Shown in pieces: positions 11,128-21,694 of a stretch of 64,000 bases of DNA (positions are counted from its first letter, which is position 1; every line of letters begins with the position of its first letter). A program made the position numbers and the translations under genes. Under the pieces are notes generated by a model. The model searched no databases, was not told the DNA's origin, and saw nothing but the letters and a program-made list of their open reading frames with translations. Source of the DNA: Neoarius graeffei (taxonomy: Eukaryota > Chordata > Actinopteri > Siluriformes > Ariidae); the NCBI RefSeq assembly GCF_027579695.1, contig NC_083576.1, positions 36,361,260 to 36,425,259 on the forward strand, in the 5' to 3' direction.

Positions 11128-11236
11128 ACTTGTGTGCTTAGGGTTATTGTCTTGCTGCATGACCCACCTTCTCTTGAGATTCAGTTCATGGACAGATGTC
11201 CTGACATTTTCCTTTAGAATTTGCTGGTATAATTTA

Positions 11237-12452
11237 CAACCCCAATTCCAAAAAAGTTGGGACAAAGTACAAATTGTAAATAAAAACGGAATGCAATGAT
11301 GTGGAAGTTTCAAAATTCCATATTTTATTCAGAATAGAACATAGATGACATATCAAATGTTTAAACTGAGAAAATGTATCATTTAAAGAGAAAAATTAGG
11401 GGATTTTAAATTTCATGACAACAACACATCTCAAAAAAGTTGGGACAAGGCCATGTTTACCACTGTGAGACATCCCCTTTTCTCTTTACAACAGTCTGTA
11501 AACGTCTGGGGACTGAGGAGACAAGTTGCTCAAGTTTAGGGATAGGAATGTTAACCCATTCTTGTCTAATGTAGGATTCTAGTTGCTCAACTGTCTTAGG
11601 TCTTTTTTGTCGTATCTTCTGTTTTATGATGCGCCAAATGTTTTCTATGGGTGAAAAATCTGGACTGCAGGCTGGCCAGTTCAGTACCCGGACCCTTCTT
11701 CTACGCAGCCATGATGCTGTAATTGATGCAGTATGTGGTTTGGCATTGTCATGTTGGAAAATGCAAGATCTTTCCTGAAAGAGACGTCGTCTGGAAGGGA
11801 GCATATGTTGCTCTAGAACCTGGATATACCTTTCAGCATTGATGGTGTCTTTCCAGGTGTGTAAGCCGCCCATGCCACACGCACTAATGCAACCCCATAC
11901 CATCAGAGATGCAGGCTTCTGAATCGAGCGCTGATTACAACTTGGGTTGTAATCATCTTTTGATGATATTATGCACTGTAGATGATGATATGTTCAAACT
12001 CTTTGCAATTTTACACTGTCGAACTCCTTTCTGATATTGCTCCACTATTTGTCGGCGCAGAATTAGGGGGATTGGTGATCCTCTTCCCATCTTTACTTCT
12101 GAGAGCCGCTGCCACTCCAAGATGCTCTTTTTATACCCAGTCATGTTAATGACCTATTGCCAATTGACCTAATGAGTTGCAATTTGGTCCTCCAGCTGTT
12201 CCTTTTTTGTACCTTTAACTTTTCCAGCCTCTTATTGCCCCTGTCCCAACTTTTTTGAGATGTGTTGCTGTCATGAAATTTCAAATGAGCCAATATTTGG
12301 CATGAAATTTCAAAATGTCTCACTTTTGACATTTGATATGTTGTCTATGTTTTATTGTGAATACAATATCAGTTTTTGAGATTTGTAAATTATTGCATTC
12401 TGTTTTTATTTACAATTTGTACTTTGTCCCAACTTTTTTGGAATCAGGGTTG
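11237..12452 (-). mobile_element. Tc1-like element (inner)
   Basis: Flanked by TA on each side. The left end CAACCCCAATTCCAAAAAAG and the right end (reverse complement CAACCCTGATTCCAAAAAAG) are inverted repeats, and homology continues for about 80 bp (AAATTGTAAATAAAAAC). It carries a broken transposase on the minus strand. Closely related elements start at 23835 and 50733. Confidence 0.9.
11457..12144 (-). pseudogene. Tc1 transposase, internally deleted
   Basis: The N-terminal part (12144-11953) begins MTGYKKSILEWQRLSEVKMG and holds a helix-turn-helix of the paired type (IVEQYQKGVRQCKIAKSLNI, SSSTVHNIIKR). The C-terminal part (11903-11457) holds [32 protein letters not shown] with the second catalytic D, and SPDFSPIENIW with the final E of the triad. 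About 250 bp between them, including the region with the first catalytic D (WSDES in the 50.9-kb copy), are missing. The enzyme would cut and paste its element at TA sites. This copy cannot be active. Confidence 0.85.
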
Positions 12453-12493
12453 TAGAAAATTCTAAAGGGTTCGCAAATTTTCAAGCACCACTG

Positions 12494-12567
12494 TGTGTGT
12501 GTGTGTGTGTGTGTGTGTATAATATATGTATATGTTTGTGTTTGTGTGTGTGTGTGTGTGTGTGTGA
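12494..12567. repeat. (TG)n microsatellite
   Basis: Two TG runs separated by an imperfect TA/TG stretch directly after the outer Tc1 right end. The following LINE fragment begins immediately after it. Confidence 0.95.
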
Positions 12568-13783
12568 ATCCTTCCATTTGAATATGAAAGGCACAGTGGT
12601 CTTCGACGGCTCTGTCTCAGAAGCGTTTGAGACTCGCAGTGGTGTCAAGCAGGGATGTGTGCTCGCTCCCATGCTATTTGGCATCTTTTTCTCTGTACTC
12701 CTGGAGTACACTTTTGGCTCTGCCACAGAGGGCATCTATCTAAGAACAAGAAGTGATGGGAACCTGTTCAGCCTCTCAAGACTTCGGGCTAAGACTAAGG
12801 TCCGATCTAAATCCCTATGGGACTTCCTGTTTGCTGATGATGCTGCCATCAGTGCTCATTCAGCTGAAGAGCTACAGTGCCTGATGACTTGATTCAGTGA
12901 TGCCTGCCACCACTTTGGCCTCATCATAAGCTTGAAAAAGACAAAAATCATGGCTCAGGTTGCCGAGAGAATCCCTGAAATCAAGATCAGTGAGCATACT
13001 TTGGATGTAGTCAGCACCTTCACATACCTTGGCTCAACAATAGCAGACACCCTCTCTCTGTACTCTGAACTGGGAAAGTGCATTGGGAAAGCTGCCACAA
13101 TGATGTTCAAGCTGTCCTCCAGGGTATGGCCCAACAACAAGCTTAACCTGAAAACCAAGATCCATGTCTACCGAGCATGTATCATCAGCACTCTCCTATA
13201 TGGCAGTGAGTCTTGGATGGTGAAAGCCCACCAGGAAAGGAAACTGCACACCTTCCACATGCACTACCTCCGTTGCATCCTGGGCATCACCTGGAGAGAC
13301 CGCGTCATGAACATTGCTGTGGTACAACACACCGATATGTCCAGTATGTACTGCCTGCTAAAACAATGAAGGACGAGGTGGCTAGGGCACGTGGAACACA
13401 TGGAGGATGGCAGAATACTGAAGGACCTGCTGTATGGCGAACTAGCAACAGGCAAGCGTCCCACTGGAAGACCGCACTTGAGATATATGGATGTGTGCAA
13501 GCGGGATTTGAAAGCCCTAAACATCGATGCAAGTGCCTGGAAGCAACTAGTGCAAGACAGAGAGAGGTGGAGGAAAGAGGTGGGGAAGAGCCTTGCGGCG
13601 CTTGAAGAAACCATTGCCAACAAACACAAAGAGAAACAGCAGTGCAGGAAAGCACCACCACCAATACAAACTGCTACAGCTTTTATCTGCATGAGCTGCC
13701 AGCGGGACTGTCACTCAAGGATAGGACTACATAGTCACAACCGCCGCTGCTCAAGGACGTCATCTCTGAACACAATTCCATAG
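12568..13783 (+). pseudogene. LINE reverse transcriptase fragment with C-terminal zinc finger
   Basis: The frame shows SGVKQGCVLAPMLFGIFFSV (RT motif B), LWDFLFADDAAISAHSAEEL (motif C, FADD), then after a TGA stop the connection/thumb FTYLGSTIADTLSLYSELGK, IISTLLYGSESWMVKAHQER, LGITWRDRVMN, WLGHVEHMEDGRI, GKRPTGRPHLRYMDVCKRDL and a C-terminal C2H2-like finger (CMSCQRDCHSRIGLHSHNRRC). The N-terminal endonuclease and RT motif A are missing. The combination with the terminal finger marks a LINE lineage common in fish and other animals, which I cannot assign confidently to a named clade. Two in-frame stops (12891, 13367) and one frame change (13213-13391) show decay. Confidence 0.75.
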
Positions 13784-14254
13784 TCTCCCAAGACTGACAG
13801 ATGCCTACTATATATATATGCATATATATAAAACACAGCTGTGGTCAGAAGTTTATATACAGTGACATGATTGTCATCTTGAATATGAATGTCATAGCAA
13901 TACTTGGGCTTTCAGTAATGTTCTTTTCCTGTGGCAGAATGTACAGCATACATCTTTAATTAAAAAAACCTAGAATTTCGTGCACAAGTTTCAATTTTCT
14001 TTGGGTTTTCTGAAATCAACACGGGGTCAAAATTATACATACAGGGTCAAGAATATACATACAGAACACTTAATATTTGGGTAAAATATCTCTTCGCAAG
14101 ATTCACCTTGACCAAACATTTTTGTTTACCATGAACAAGCTTCTGGTCGAATTCTGGTAGGATATTTCATGACTCTTTATGGTAGAATTGGTAGAGTTCA
14201 AATATTTTTTTTCTTGGCATGGACTCGACTTTTAAGTACGGTCCATATATTTTA

Positions 14255-16736
14255 CTGGGGAACAATTTGAAAAAAAAATTTTCTGTTGAGTTAGATTTTT
14301 ATGCTGATTAAAACTAAAATTGGCATGCTGATTCCAAAATTGCAGTCAGTTTTTTTCTAGCATGTCAAGTTTTTTCTCCACAGCTTACCCTCCAGATAAG
14401 CAAAATTCCACTGATTAGCTGTAGTAAGACTTGCCAGCTGATTATGATTGGACTCATCAACAGCTACATGGCAACTTGTTTGTGCAGTCACAATTGAGAC
14501 AGTGCGGTGAGAGATGTGTGCAGCTCCCAATAGGTCAGTACTATCAATATCTGCAAACAGAAAGCTAGCATAGTACGAATTAAGAGGATTTGTGCTGGCT
14601 TTTCTCTTAACCTTGTAACCATGGGCATACCGTTGCAAGTTCTATTTCATTTTATGCTGTTTTTTTTAGTTTTCAAAGCTTGTAACTATTCCATCTTAGT
14701 GTTTTATTTACATAGGTATATATTTCCTTTGTTCCAGATCATGTCTGCTCCTGCTACTTCTTGTCGTAAATGCCTAAACAACCCTGACTCTTTTTGCTAT
14801 ATTTGTGGTAGTTTCACCATTCCAAGTCAGAGGGCAAACATCAGTGCATTTGTCAAACAAGCATATTTTGCATATTTTAAAGTAAAACTCGGTGATCAAG
14901 ACAAGCCATGGGCCCCCCACAAAGTGTGCAAGCAGTGTGTCGAGAGTTTACGGATGTGGACCAAAGGAACACGTGAAAAGTTGGCATTTGGTATCCCCAT
15001 GGTTTGGCGAGAGCAAAAAGATCATTGCACAGACTGTTACTTTTGTTTAGTGAAAACATCAGGATTTAACAAGAAAAATAAAAGTAAAATAGAATATCCT
15101 AATCTACCGTCAGCTATAAAACCAATGCCTCATTCAGCTGAAATTCCAGTGCCAGTTTTCGAACAACTACCTCCTCTAGAAGATCTGAGTGATGTTGAAG
15201 AACACAGTGACAGCAATGATGCAGATTTTGAAATTCACGAGGATTCCGTTCGTAAGGGATTTGATCAGCACGAGTTGAATGATTTGGCACATGATTTGGG
15301 CCTATCAAAAAAAGCTTCAGAAATACTAGCATCAAGACTGAATGAGAAAAACTTACTTGAACAAGGAGTGAAGGTATCATACTTTCGAACCAGAGAAAGT
15401 ACATTTCTGCAGTACTTTCGAAGTGACAGCAGCTTTGTGTTTTGCCATAACATTCCTGGTTTACTGAAGGAATTAGGGCTTTCAATTTACAATCCGAATG
15501 AATGGCGAATGTTTATTGATAGCTCAAAGCGGAGCTTGAAGTGTGTCCTTCTCCACAATGGCAATTTATTTGGTGCAGTCCCTATTGGGCATTCTGTCTG
15601 TCTTTGTGAAGAACACGGAGATGCAAAGAGAGTCATTGAGTTATTGCAATATGACAAACACAGTTGGATCATCTGTGTTGACCTTAAAATGGTGTGCTTC
15701 CTTCTTGGTCAGCAACGTGGGTACACAAAGTATCCCTGCTTTCTCTGTATGTGGGATAGCAGAGCTCGAGAGAAGCATTGGGTTGAGACGAATTGGCCTC
15801 CAAGATCTGATCTTAAACCTGGAGATCCCAACATTCTACATGAGCCACTTGTTGACAGGAAGAAAATAATATTCCCACCTCTGCACATAAAACTAGGTCT
15901 CATGAAGCAATTTGTAAAAGCATTGCCAACTGATGGCGACTGTTTCAAGTACATCATCTTGCAATTTCCTGGACTGTCAATTGAAAAAAATCAAGGCCGG
16001 TGTGTTTGATGGTCCACAAATTTGGCAGCTCATCAAAGATGAACAGTTCACCAGGACTATGTCAGACCTTGAGAAGAATGCTTGGTTATCATTCAAAGAC
16101 GTTGTCAAGAACTTTCTTGGAAATACATGTGCAAGTAATTACACAGAAATTGTTCAGAAACTATTGGAGAGCTACAAAGCACTTGGTTGCAACATGAGTA
16201 TTAAACTACAGTACATTTTCTGCATTGCCATCTTGCCAGCTTTCCGGAAAATCTTGGTGCTGTTAGCGACGAGCAAGGTGAATGATTTCACCAAGATTTG
16301 AAGATTATGGAAGAACGTTATCAGGGTAGATGGGATGTACATATAATGGCTGACTATTGTTGGAGCATCAAACGCGATAGTCCTCAAGTTGAACACTCCA
16401 GAAAGAGCTATAAACATAAATTTTTACCTTAACTACTTGCACACAATTATAATTACAGTAGTCATATCCTTTGTAAAAACATAAGTGTTAAATAAACATT
16501 GCAGTCATGCCTGTTTCTTTCATATTTCATTGTATGTCAATATTTGTAAATTTTTATAAAACAAGTACATATCTGTTAAATACAATATTTTTCATATTTT
16601 TTAAGAAAATGGGGATCCTATAGTTCAAAAACTTGACGTGATAGAGGAAAAACTGAGATCAGTTTTGGATTCCGCACCCAAAAATTAGTTAAAAACAGCT
16701 ATCAGACCTAACTCAACAAAAATTGTGTTCCCCAGT
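14255..16736 (+). mobile_element. Unclassified inverted-repeat DNA transposon
   Basis: The left end CTGGGGAACAATTTGAA and the right end (reverse complement CTGGGGAACACAATTTTT) are inverted, and both sides share TGTTGAGTTAG a little further in. The element sits inside a Tc1 transposase gene: Tc1 sequence stops at ...GGTCCATATATTTTA and resumes at TCAGGACTTG. No clear target duplication is visible. It carries one degraded long coding region on the + strand. Confidence 0.7.
14741..16428 (+). pseudogene. Transposase-like protein of unassigned family, frameshifted
   Basis: A 422-codon open frame from MSAPATSCRKCLNN, preceded by a good splice-acceptor-like tract (TTTGTTCCAG), continues after frameshifts near 15970 and 16240 to about 16428. 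The N-terminus (residues 8-70) has CxxC pairs (CRKCLNNPDSFCYIC, then HKVCKQC), probably a zinc-binding DNA-recognition domain; an acidic stretch follows (SDVEEHSDSNDADFE). The core contains IICVDLKMVCFLLGQQ, YPCFLCMWDSRAREKHW, IIFPPLHIKLGLMKQFVKAL, then in the next frame GVFDGPQIWQLIKDEQF, FKDVVKNFLGNTC, and finally SDEQGE-stop-FHQDLKIMEERYQGRW. Similar proteins are scattered as uncharacterised genes in many animals; I infer an RNase-H-fold transposase because it fills an element with inverted ends, but no catalytic triad can be proved by eye. The GE-stop-FHQ stop is TGA, consistent with CGA decay. Confidence 0.6.
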
Positions 16737-16739
16737 CAG

Positions 16740-17475
16740 GACTTGTTTTAAGCTTAATGTTAGCCTGCTTTATCCTCGACAACCAGCTCTGATGCGTGTT
16801 TGGGTTCATTGTCCTGTTGTAACTCCCAAGTCCCAAGTCATGTTCAAGTTTCTGATGGTTTATGCTGAAGAATTCTTACGTACAGTAGGTAGTCCTCCAT
16901 TATTCCATCCACTTTGTGCAATGAACCAGTCCCACTGGCAGCAAAACAGCCCCAGAGCATGATGTTCCTACCATCACCACCAGCTGGTACAGTGCCCCTC
17001 TGTACATGGTGGTCATTGTGGCCAAACAACTCAATCTTTGTCTCATCTGACCATACAGCTATCCTCCAGAAGGCTCTTTTCTTTGTCCATATGGTCAGCT
17101 TCAAAATTTAGTTAAGCTTGAAGGTGTCAATTTTGGAGTAGGGAGTTATTTCTTGGAAAGCAGCCTCTTAATCCATGGTGATCTGAACTGTAGACAGTGA
17201 ACCATAAGCTTCCAGTTCATGGCAGGGATGTGCCATGGTGGTTCCCAGGTTGTTCCTGACCATCCAAACCAATTTCCTTTCAGCTGAGGGTGACAGTTTG
17301 GGTTTTCTTGAAGCAAAGTGGCTTAGCAAAGTGACTACACCTCACAATAACTTGGATACAATTGTTTGAACTGATCTTGGAATTTGCAGTTGTTTAGAAA
17401 TGGCTCCGAGAGATATTCTGGAGTTGTGTATATCCTTTTTCTCAGATCTGCACTGAGCTCCTTGGACTTTCCCAT
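16740..17475 (-). pseudogene. Tc1 transposase, disrupted
   Basis: Reading from 17475 leftward the protein starts MGKSKELSADLRKRIYTTPE, the typical Tc1 N-terminus, and later shows AVWSDETKIELFGHNDHHVQ with the first catalytic D and NIMLWGCFAASGTGSLHKVD. Translation is interrupted by frameshifts between these regions, and the gene is truncated at 16737 by the insertion of the CTGGGGAAC-ended element. The second D and final E are lost or beyond the break. In intact relatives this DDE/D enzyme binds the long inverted repeats and inserts at TA. Confidence 0.8.
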
Positions 17476-17809
17476 TTTAATGTGTGTTGGTCAACCCAAT
17501 GAGTGCTGTAAACAAACCCTTTTTCTGAAGGCACAGAGAAGCTACCAGCTGTAGCCAATCATAAGCACTAACAGGAAGTTAAGAGACCTCAGCCTTGGCA
17601 AGATAAGAAACATTTTGGAAGTTTCAGCACCTCTGAATTAATAATCTAAGTGAGCGTATGTAAATTTTTGACCATGTATGTATAATTTTGACCCTGTGTT
17701 GATTTCAGAAAACCCAAAGAAAATTAAAACTTGCGCATCAAATTCTAGTTTTTTTTTTAAATGAAAGATGTATGCTGTACAATCATCCTGCCACATTCTT
17801 TTATATATA

Positions 17810-19324
17810 TGGGTCTGTCTCAGAAACTGGTCTCTCATTTGGGACATTATGGTCAAAAAATAAATTTTCTAATTTTACTATTTTATTTTTGCATTTACCT
17901 AACACTCAATGTTTCTTTTGTCATGTTTAATAAGAATAAAGATAGTATCTTGCTTTATCTGGCCTCCACTGTGGAAATGTTTTTTATTTCAATTCAAATG
18001 CTTTTGTAAAATTGATTTTCATGTAAAATAACTACATCATGAAGAATTAAAGCCCCTCCTTTACAGATGAGTGAAAATATTGAATAAATTTTCTCTTTTT
18101 GATTGCTTGGGTTAAAAATGCCAAGTGATGATGACTGAATTGATTATTCACTTAAATATGAATAATATGATACATTTTGGATATATGATATGGTGAAATA
18201 GGACAATAAGACACAATGGAAAAATCAAGAACACACTGGAAAGATGAGAATAACAGTGGTGATAAAAGAACAGCGACTGTACCGACTGAAGGTCGCGCGG
18301 GTCTCTGCTGCAGCGTGCGAGCAACGGGGCATCACTACCGCACCGGACGGAGCGTGAGGCAGGGGCGGGGCAAAATGACTGGGCCGTAGATTCTGTCAAA
18401 AGTTCGATCTAAATTGACCATGGTTGCAAACTATTGGCCAAAAATATGCAAACGCTACGAAATATTAAAGCAAGATGAAAAAGAAACATTCTGTTGCTTT
18501 ATACTGCAAGACTAAAACAAAATAAAACTGTAAAAACTCATCTTTTCAGTGATAACATCCGAACAGATCACTCGTGTAACAGAAAGACCGCAAATGGAAG
18601 CACGATCAACTTCTAACTGTTGGAGTGGAAAATTCCATTCTACACATGCAAATTGTTAATGTGTGTCCTTCCCCGCACACAAATAACATGCTACGGTAAA
18701 AAATAGACCACAACTCATTTTATAGCTCAGAAATTCATACAAGACCAGCTACCATTGTAACATATTCTGTAAGAAACATATTCTATACCTAACTTTCAGC
18801 TTTCATTTAAAAAAACAAAATCGCAGATTTATAACTAAATTTTTATATGGCGTAGTGATTTTAAGTTACTACTTTTGGTGAGGTAGTGACCTTGACCCTG
18901 AGGCTTTCCATTTAGATCAAAACACATGATCATATTGGTTTTGGGTATGCGGAAAATGGAGTTACAACGGTGATCAAATATTTTGCATGATGTTTTATTA
19001 CGGTTATGATTATTCTGTGAGCGCACCAATCCTGAGGTGTATAAAGTTACAACTTAAAATACAATTAGTGATAACTGTAGACTTTTCAGTGGACTACAAC
19101 CTTTTAAAGGGAATGCGATGTCGTCAACCATTTATCATGTCCCAGATCAAGCCGCCATTTTCCACAAATTTGCAGAATTTTTGCCAAATTCTGAATATTC
19201 ACACCAAAAATTTTGTTTTATCTGTATTATTTCAAACCAACATCACCATTCAAAACTGTATAATTTATTGACTGTGAGTATATTTAGTGGGGTACCCCCA
19301 CAGTACCCAGTTTCTGAGACAGAC

Positions 19325-19327
<3 letters not shown>
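17810..19327. mobile_element. TA-flanked inverted-repeat element without transposase
   Basis: The left end TGGGTCTGTCTCAGAAACTG is repeated exactly in inverted form at the right end (CAGTTTCTGAGACAGACCCA appears as CCAGTTTCTGAGACAGACCCA ending at 19327). Both sides are (TA)n, consistent with insertion into TA. No coding frame over 130 codons with recognisable domains is present. A GC-rich block at about 18270-18400 stands out from the AT-rich body. Confidence 0.8.

Positions 19328-19386
<59 letters not shown>
19328..19386. repeat. (TA)n microsatellite
   Basis: About 58 bp of uninterrupted TA directly right of the inverted-repeat element. Open frames reading IYIYIY across it are artefacts. 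Confidence 0.98.
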
Positions 19387-19389
<3 letters not shown>

Positions 19390-19680
19390 GGTCCTGGGCT
19401 TGAGCCTAGTGGCTGACGAGGGCCTTTCTGTGTGGAGTTTGCATGTTCTCCCCATATCTGCATGGGTTTCCTCCGGGTGCTCTGGTTTCCCCCAAAGACA
19501 TGCAGGTTAAGCTAATTGGTGGCTCTAAATTGATTGTAGGTGTGAGTGTGAATGGTTGTTTCTCTCTGTGTGTTAGCCCTCCATGTGATGACCTGGCAAC
19601 TTGTCCAGGGTGTAACGTGCCTCTTGCCCATAGTCAGCTGGGATAGGCTCCAGCTTGCCTGCGACCATGTAGAACAAATA
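19387..19680 (+). mobile_element. V-SINE fragment (tRNA head missing)
   Basis: Contains the V-SINE core TGGAGTTTGCATGTTCTCCC, GGGTTTCCTCCGGGTGCTCTGG and CAGCTGGGATAGGCTCCAGC, all shared with the complete copy at 25755-26141. The tRNA-derived head is absent and the 3' tail is degenerate. Confidence 0.85.
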
Positions 19681-19802
19681 TAAATTTACACTTTATCACT
19701 TAATTCCATGTGTCATTTCATAGATTTGATGTCTTCAGTATCATTCTACAATGTATAAAATAGTCAAAATACAGAAAAACCTATGAATGAGTAGGTGTGT
19801 AT

Positions 19803-20545
19803 AGTTCCAGTCAAAAGTTTGGACACACCTTCTAATTTAATAGACTTTCTTTATTTTTATTAATAAATAGACACTTCATGTTTTAATATAATGATAGACT
19901 GTCATGTCTCTTTACTTAGTTCAGTGCTTCTTGACATAACATGGATTACTACAGTTGTTGAATAGGGCTATTTACTGTATTTTTATGATTTACTATTTAC
20001 TATTTGATGAGCTAATTTGCATTAAGATGGCAATAAATTCCACTAATTAACTTACCCAGTGTCAGAAAGCTCTGTCTCAGTTGAAGGTCATGGGTCCTCC
20101 AACAGGATAAAGACCCAAAACACACAGTTAAAAGCACCTAAGAATGGCAAAGAACAAAACACTGGACTATTCTGACATGGCCTTCTATGAGGCGTGATCT
20201 GAATCCTATCAAACATCTTTGGAAAGAGCTGAAACATTCAGTGTGGATAAGGTTCACTTCAAACCTGAGACAGCTAGAGCAGGTTGCTCAGGAAGAGTGG
20301 GCCATACTACCTGTTGGCAGATACAGAAGTCTCATTGAGAGCTACAGAGATTGCTTGCTTGCAGTGATTGCTGCTAAAGGTTGTATTAAAATATTAAATT
20401 AGGGGTATCATCATTTTTGTCCATGCCATTTTCATTTGTTTTTCTATGTAAAATATTCAGTTGAATCAACAATCAAAAGCAAAGTCTGATTTGTGTTAAA
20501 CATTAAATAAACAATGATGGATGCCATTAACTTTAGTCAGTTTCA
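19803..20545 (+). mobile_element. Truncated Tc1-like element
   Basis: The left end AGTTCCAGTCAAAAGTTTGG (19803) is a Tc1 terminal sequence. A transposase C-terminal part is on the same strand (20089-20402). The right inverted repeat is not clearly visible, and the 5' half of the gene is deleted. Confidence 0.75.
20089..20402 (+). pseudogene. Tc1 transposase C-terminal fragment
   Basis: The reading around 20098 gives LQQDKDPKHTVKST, holding the second catalytic D region (QQD-x-DPKHT), and continues after a stop and a frame change to RRDLNPIKHLWKELKHSVWI, where the final catalytic E (normally NPIEH) is replaced by K. The tail EEWAILPVGRYRSLIESYRDCLLAVIAAKG is typical of Tc1. The N-terminal DNA-binding domain and the first D are missing. 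The E-to-K change alone would inactivate it. Confidence 0.85.
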
Positions 20546-20879
20546 AGTTATTTCAGAGATAGTGGTGGGTTCTTTTTTTTTTCCCTCTCTCTCTGTGTGT
20601 GTGTAAACCAGTTAATATCAAAATGGGTTTTATCATATTTCAGAAGAAACACATGAAATGCATAAGGCAGTGTTATCCTTTAAAACATTCATTCATAAGT
20701 AATTCAATTCAAAGACTTTTTTTCTCCCTTAGCCTGCCAGGCACAATAAATTATGTTTCTGAGGTCTTTGTGTCCACACAGATTCATTCTTTTGCATTGG
20801 GTAGGAGGAACTTGAGGCATTTGAACTGAATTCCAGGCTTGTTAGCCTCAATAAGGGCCACCATTGTATGTAAATGGAT

Positions 20880-20887
20880 TATATAAG
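20880..20887 (+). promoter_or_regulatory. Candidate TATA box of gjb1-like gene
   Basis: TATATAAG at 20880-20887 lies about 150 bp upstream of a good splice donor and 815 bp upstream of the connexin start codon. A start site near 20910 would be expected. This is inference from spacing. Confidence 0.4.
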
Positions 20888-20909
20888 CGCATATGACTTC
20901 TATGGTGCG

Positions 20910-21032
20910 GGGCAGTGGCTAGTGTTGAGAAAACTATTTGCATTTACAAATGGTACGGTGTTCTTCACTGAGCCATTTAATGCAGTGTTTCAACTCTTTT
21001 CTGGACATATTTGTGTACTACCACTGCTGAAG
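20910..21032 (+). other. Candidate non-coding first exon of gjb1-like gene
   Basis: The 3' edge is a consensus donor, AG|GTAACT, at 21032/21033. It would be joined to the acceptor TTTCTTTCTTTCACAG ending at 21680, removing a 648-bp intron. A short non-coding exon followed by a single coding exon is the usual connexin gene layout. The 5' edge is estimated from the TATA box. Confidence 0.4.
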
Positions 21033-21680
21033 GTAACTGAATAAATATTTGTTTTTAATTTACTGATGAGAGCAAATTGTTTTAATAGCTGTCATAGAGC
21101 CAGCAATATCCATATATTTTCATTTCATACTGTTTCATATATTGCATTTTATCTCTATACTCCTCCCTACCGTTTAATCAATTTACATGAGTATGATGTT
21201 ATTGCATATAGTAGATCTGGTTAGGTGGTTTAAAGACAGATAATGTGCTTTTTATAGTGCTGGAGAGGCTGTCACATGGCCTTGCCCAAAATATTGCGAT
21301 TGGCTTTTCTTTTTGCATCAGGTGACAGCATGTGGCAATAGAGCATCGCCCATGCTCTTTTATTCAACTCCAGGGCACATACAAATTGCACAAAGTGTCC
21401 AAATGCCCAAAGAGTCCAAATGTCAAGACTGCACCTGATGGTTGATATTTTTGGACCTGGCAAGGCTTATGCTGCTTACACCACAGGCTGAGCTGGTAAA
21501 TTATACTTTGAGTTTATTATTAATGTAATGGGCTTGCATTACTATCTTTTTTCATATGGGTATGAAAAAATGGTATGAAAATCTGGCTGTTGTTGATTAT
21601 ATGTTTTACATTTAGGTCAGATTATTAGAATATGCCAACTCTAATTCAGAAATGTTAATAGTTATTTCTTTCTTTCACAG

Positions 21681-21694
21681 ACCTGGAATCAAAA
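21681..21694 (+). other. 5' UTR part of coding exon, after splice acceptor
   Basis: A pyrimidine tract and CAG (TTTCTTTCTTTCACAG, to 21680) immediately precede this 14-base leader. The start context ATCAAAAATGA has A at -3, a favourable position. Confidence 0.6.

Larger units (their letters stand above)
8647..12493 (-). mobile_element. Tc1-like element (outer), carrying two nested insertions
   Basis: The left end CAGTGGTGCTTGAAAGTTTGTGAACCC (first 20 bases decisive) follows TA. The right end, reverse-complemented, is CAGTGGTGCTTGAAAATTTGCG. A transposase C-terminal part is on the minus strand at 8818-9138. The body is interrupted by a hAT-like element (9144-11127) and a second Tc1 (11237-12452). 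Its own transposase N-terminal half is deleted. A sister copy begins at 61900. Confidence 0.85.
13836..17809 (-). mobile_element. Tc1-like element with long inverted repeats, split by another transposon
   Basis: The left end (GTGGTCAGAAGTTTATATAC, 13843) is Tc1-like. The block around 13931-14070 (TGTGGCAGAATGTACAGC..., TTTGGGTTTTCTGAAATCAA) recurs inverted at about 17660-17805, giving inverted repeats of well over 100 bp. The right terminus is lost in (TA)n next to the element at 17810. The transposase (-) lies at 16740-17475, and a second element (14255-16736) was inserted near its C-terminal end. Confidence 0.8.

Noticed and set aside
12481-12735. Open frames with HTHTHT or CVCVCV runs
   Set aside because: They are translations of the (TG)n microsatellite. 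Only the part after 12568 on + has RT motifs.
14357-14638. 93-codon minus-strand frame near the left end of the 14255 element
   Set aside because: No motif recognised. It may be a second small ORF of the element, but nothing supports it.
19243-19510. Open frames reading IYIYIY on both strands
   Set aside because: Artefact of the (TA)n run joined to SINE sequence.
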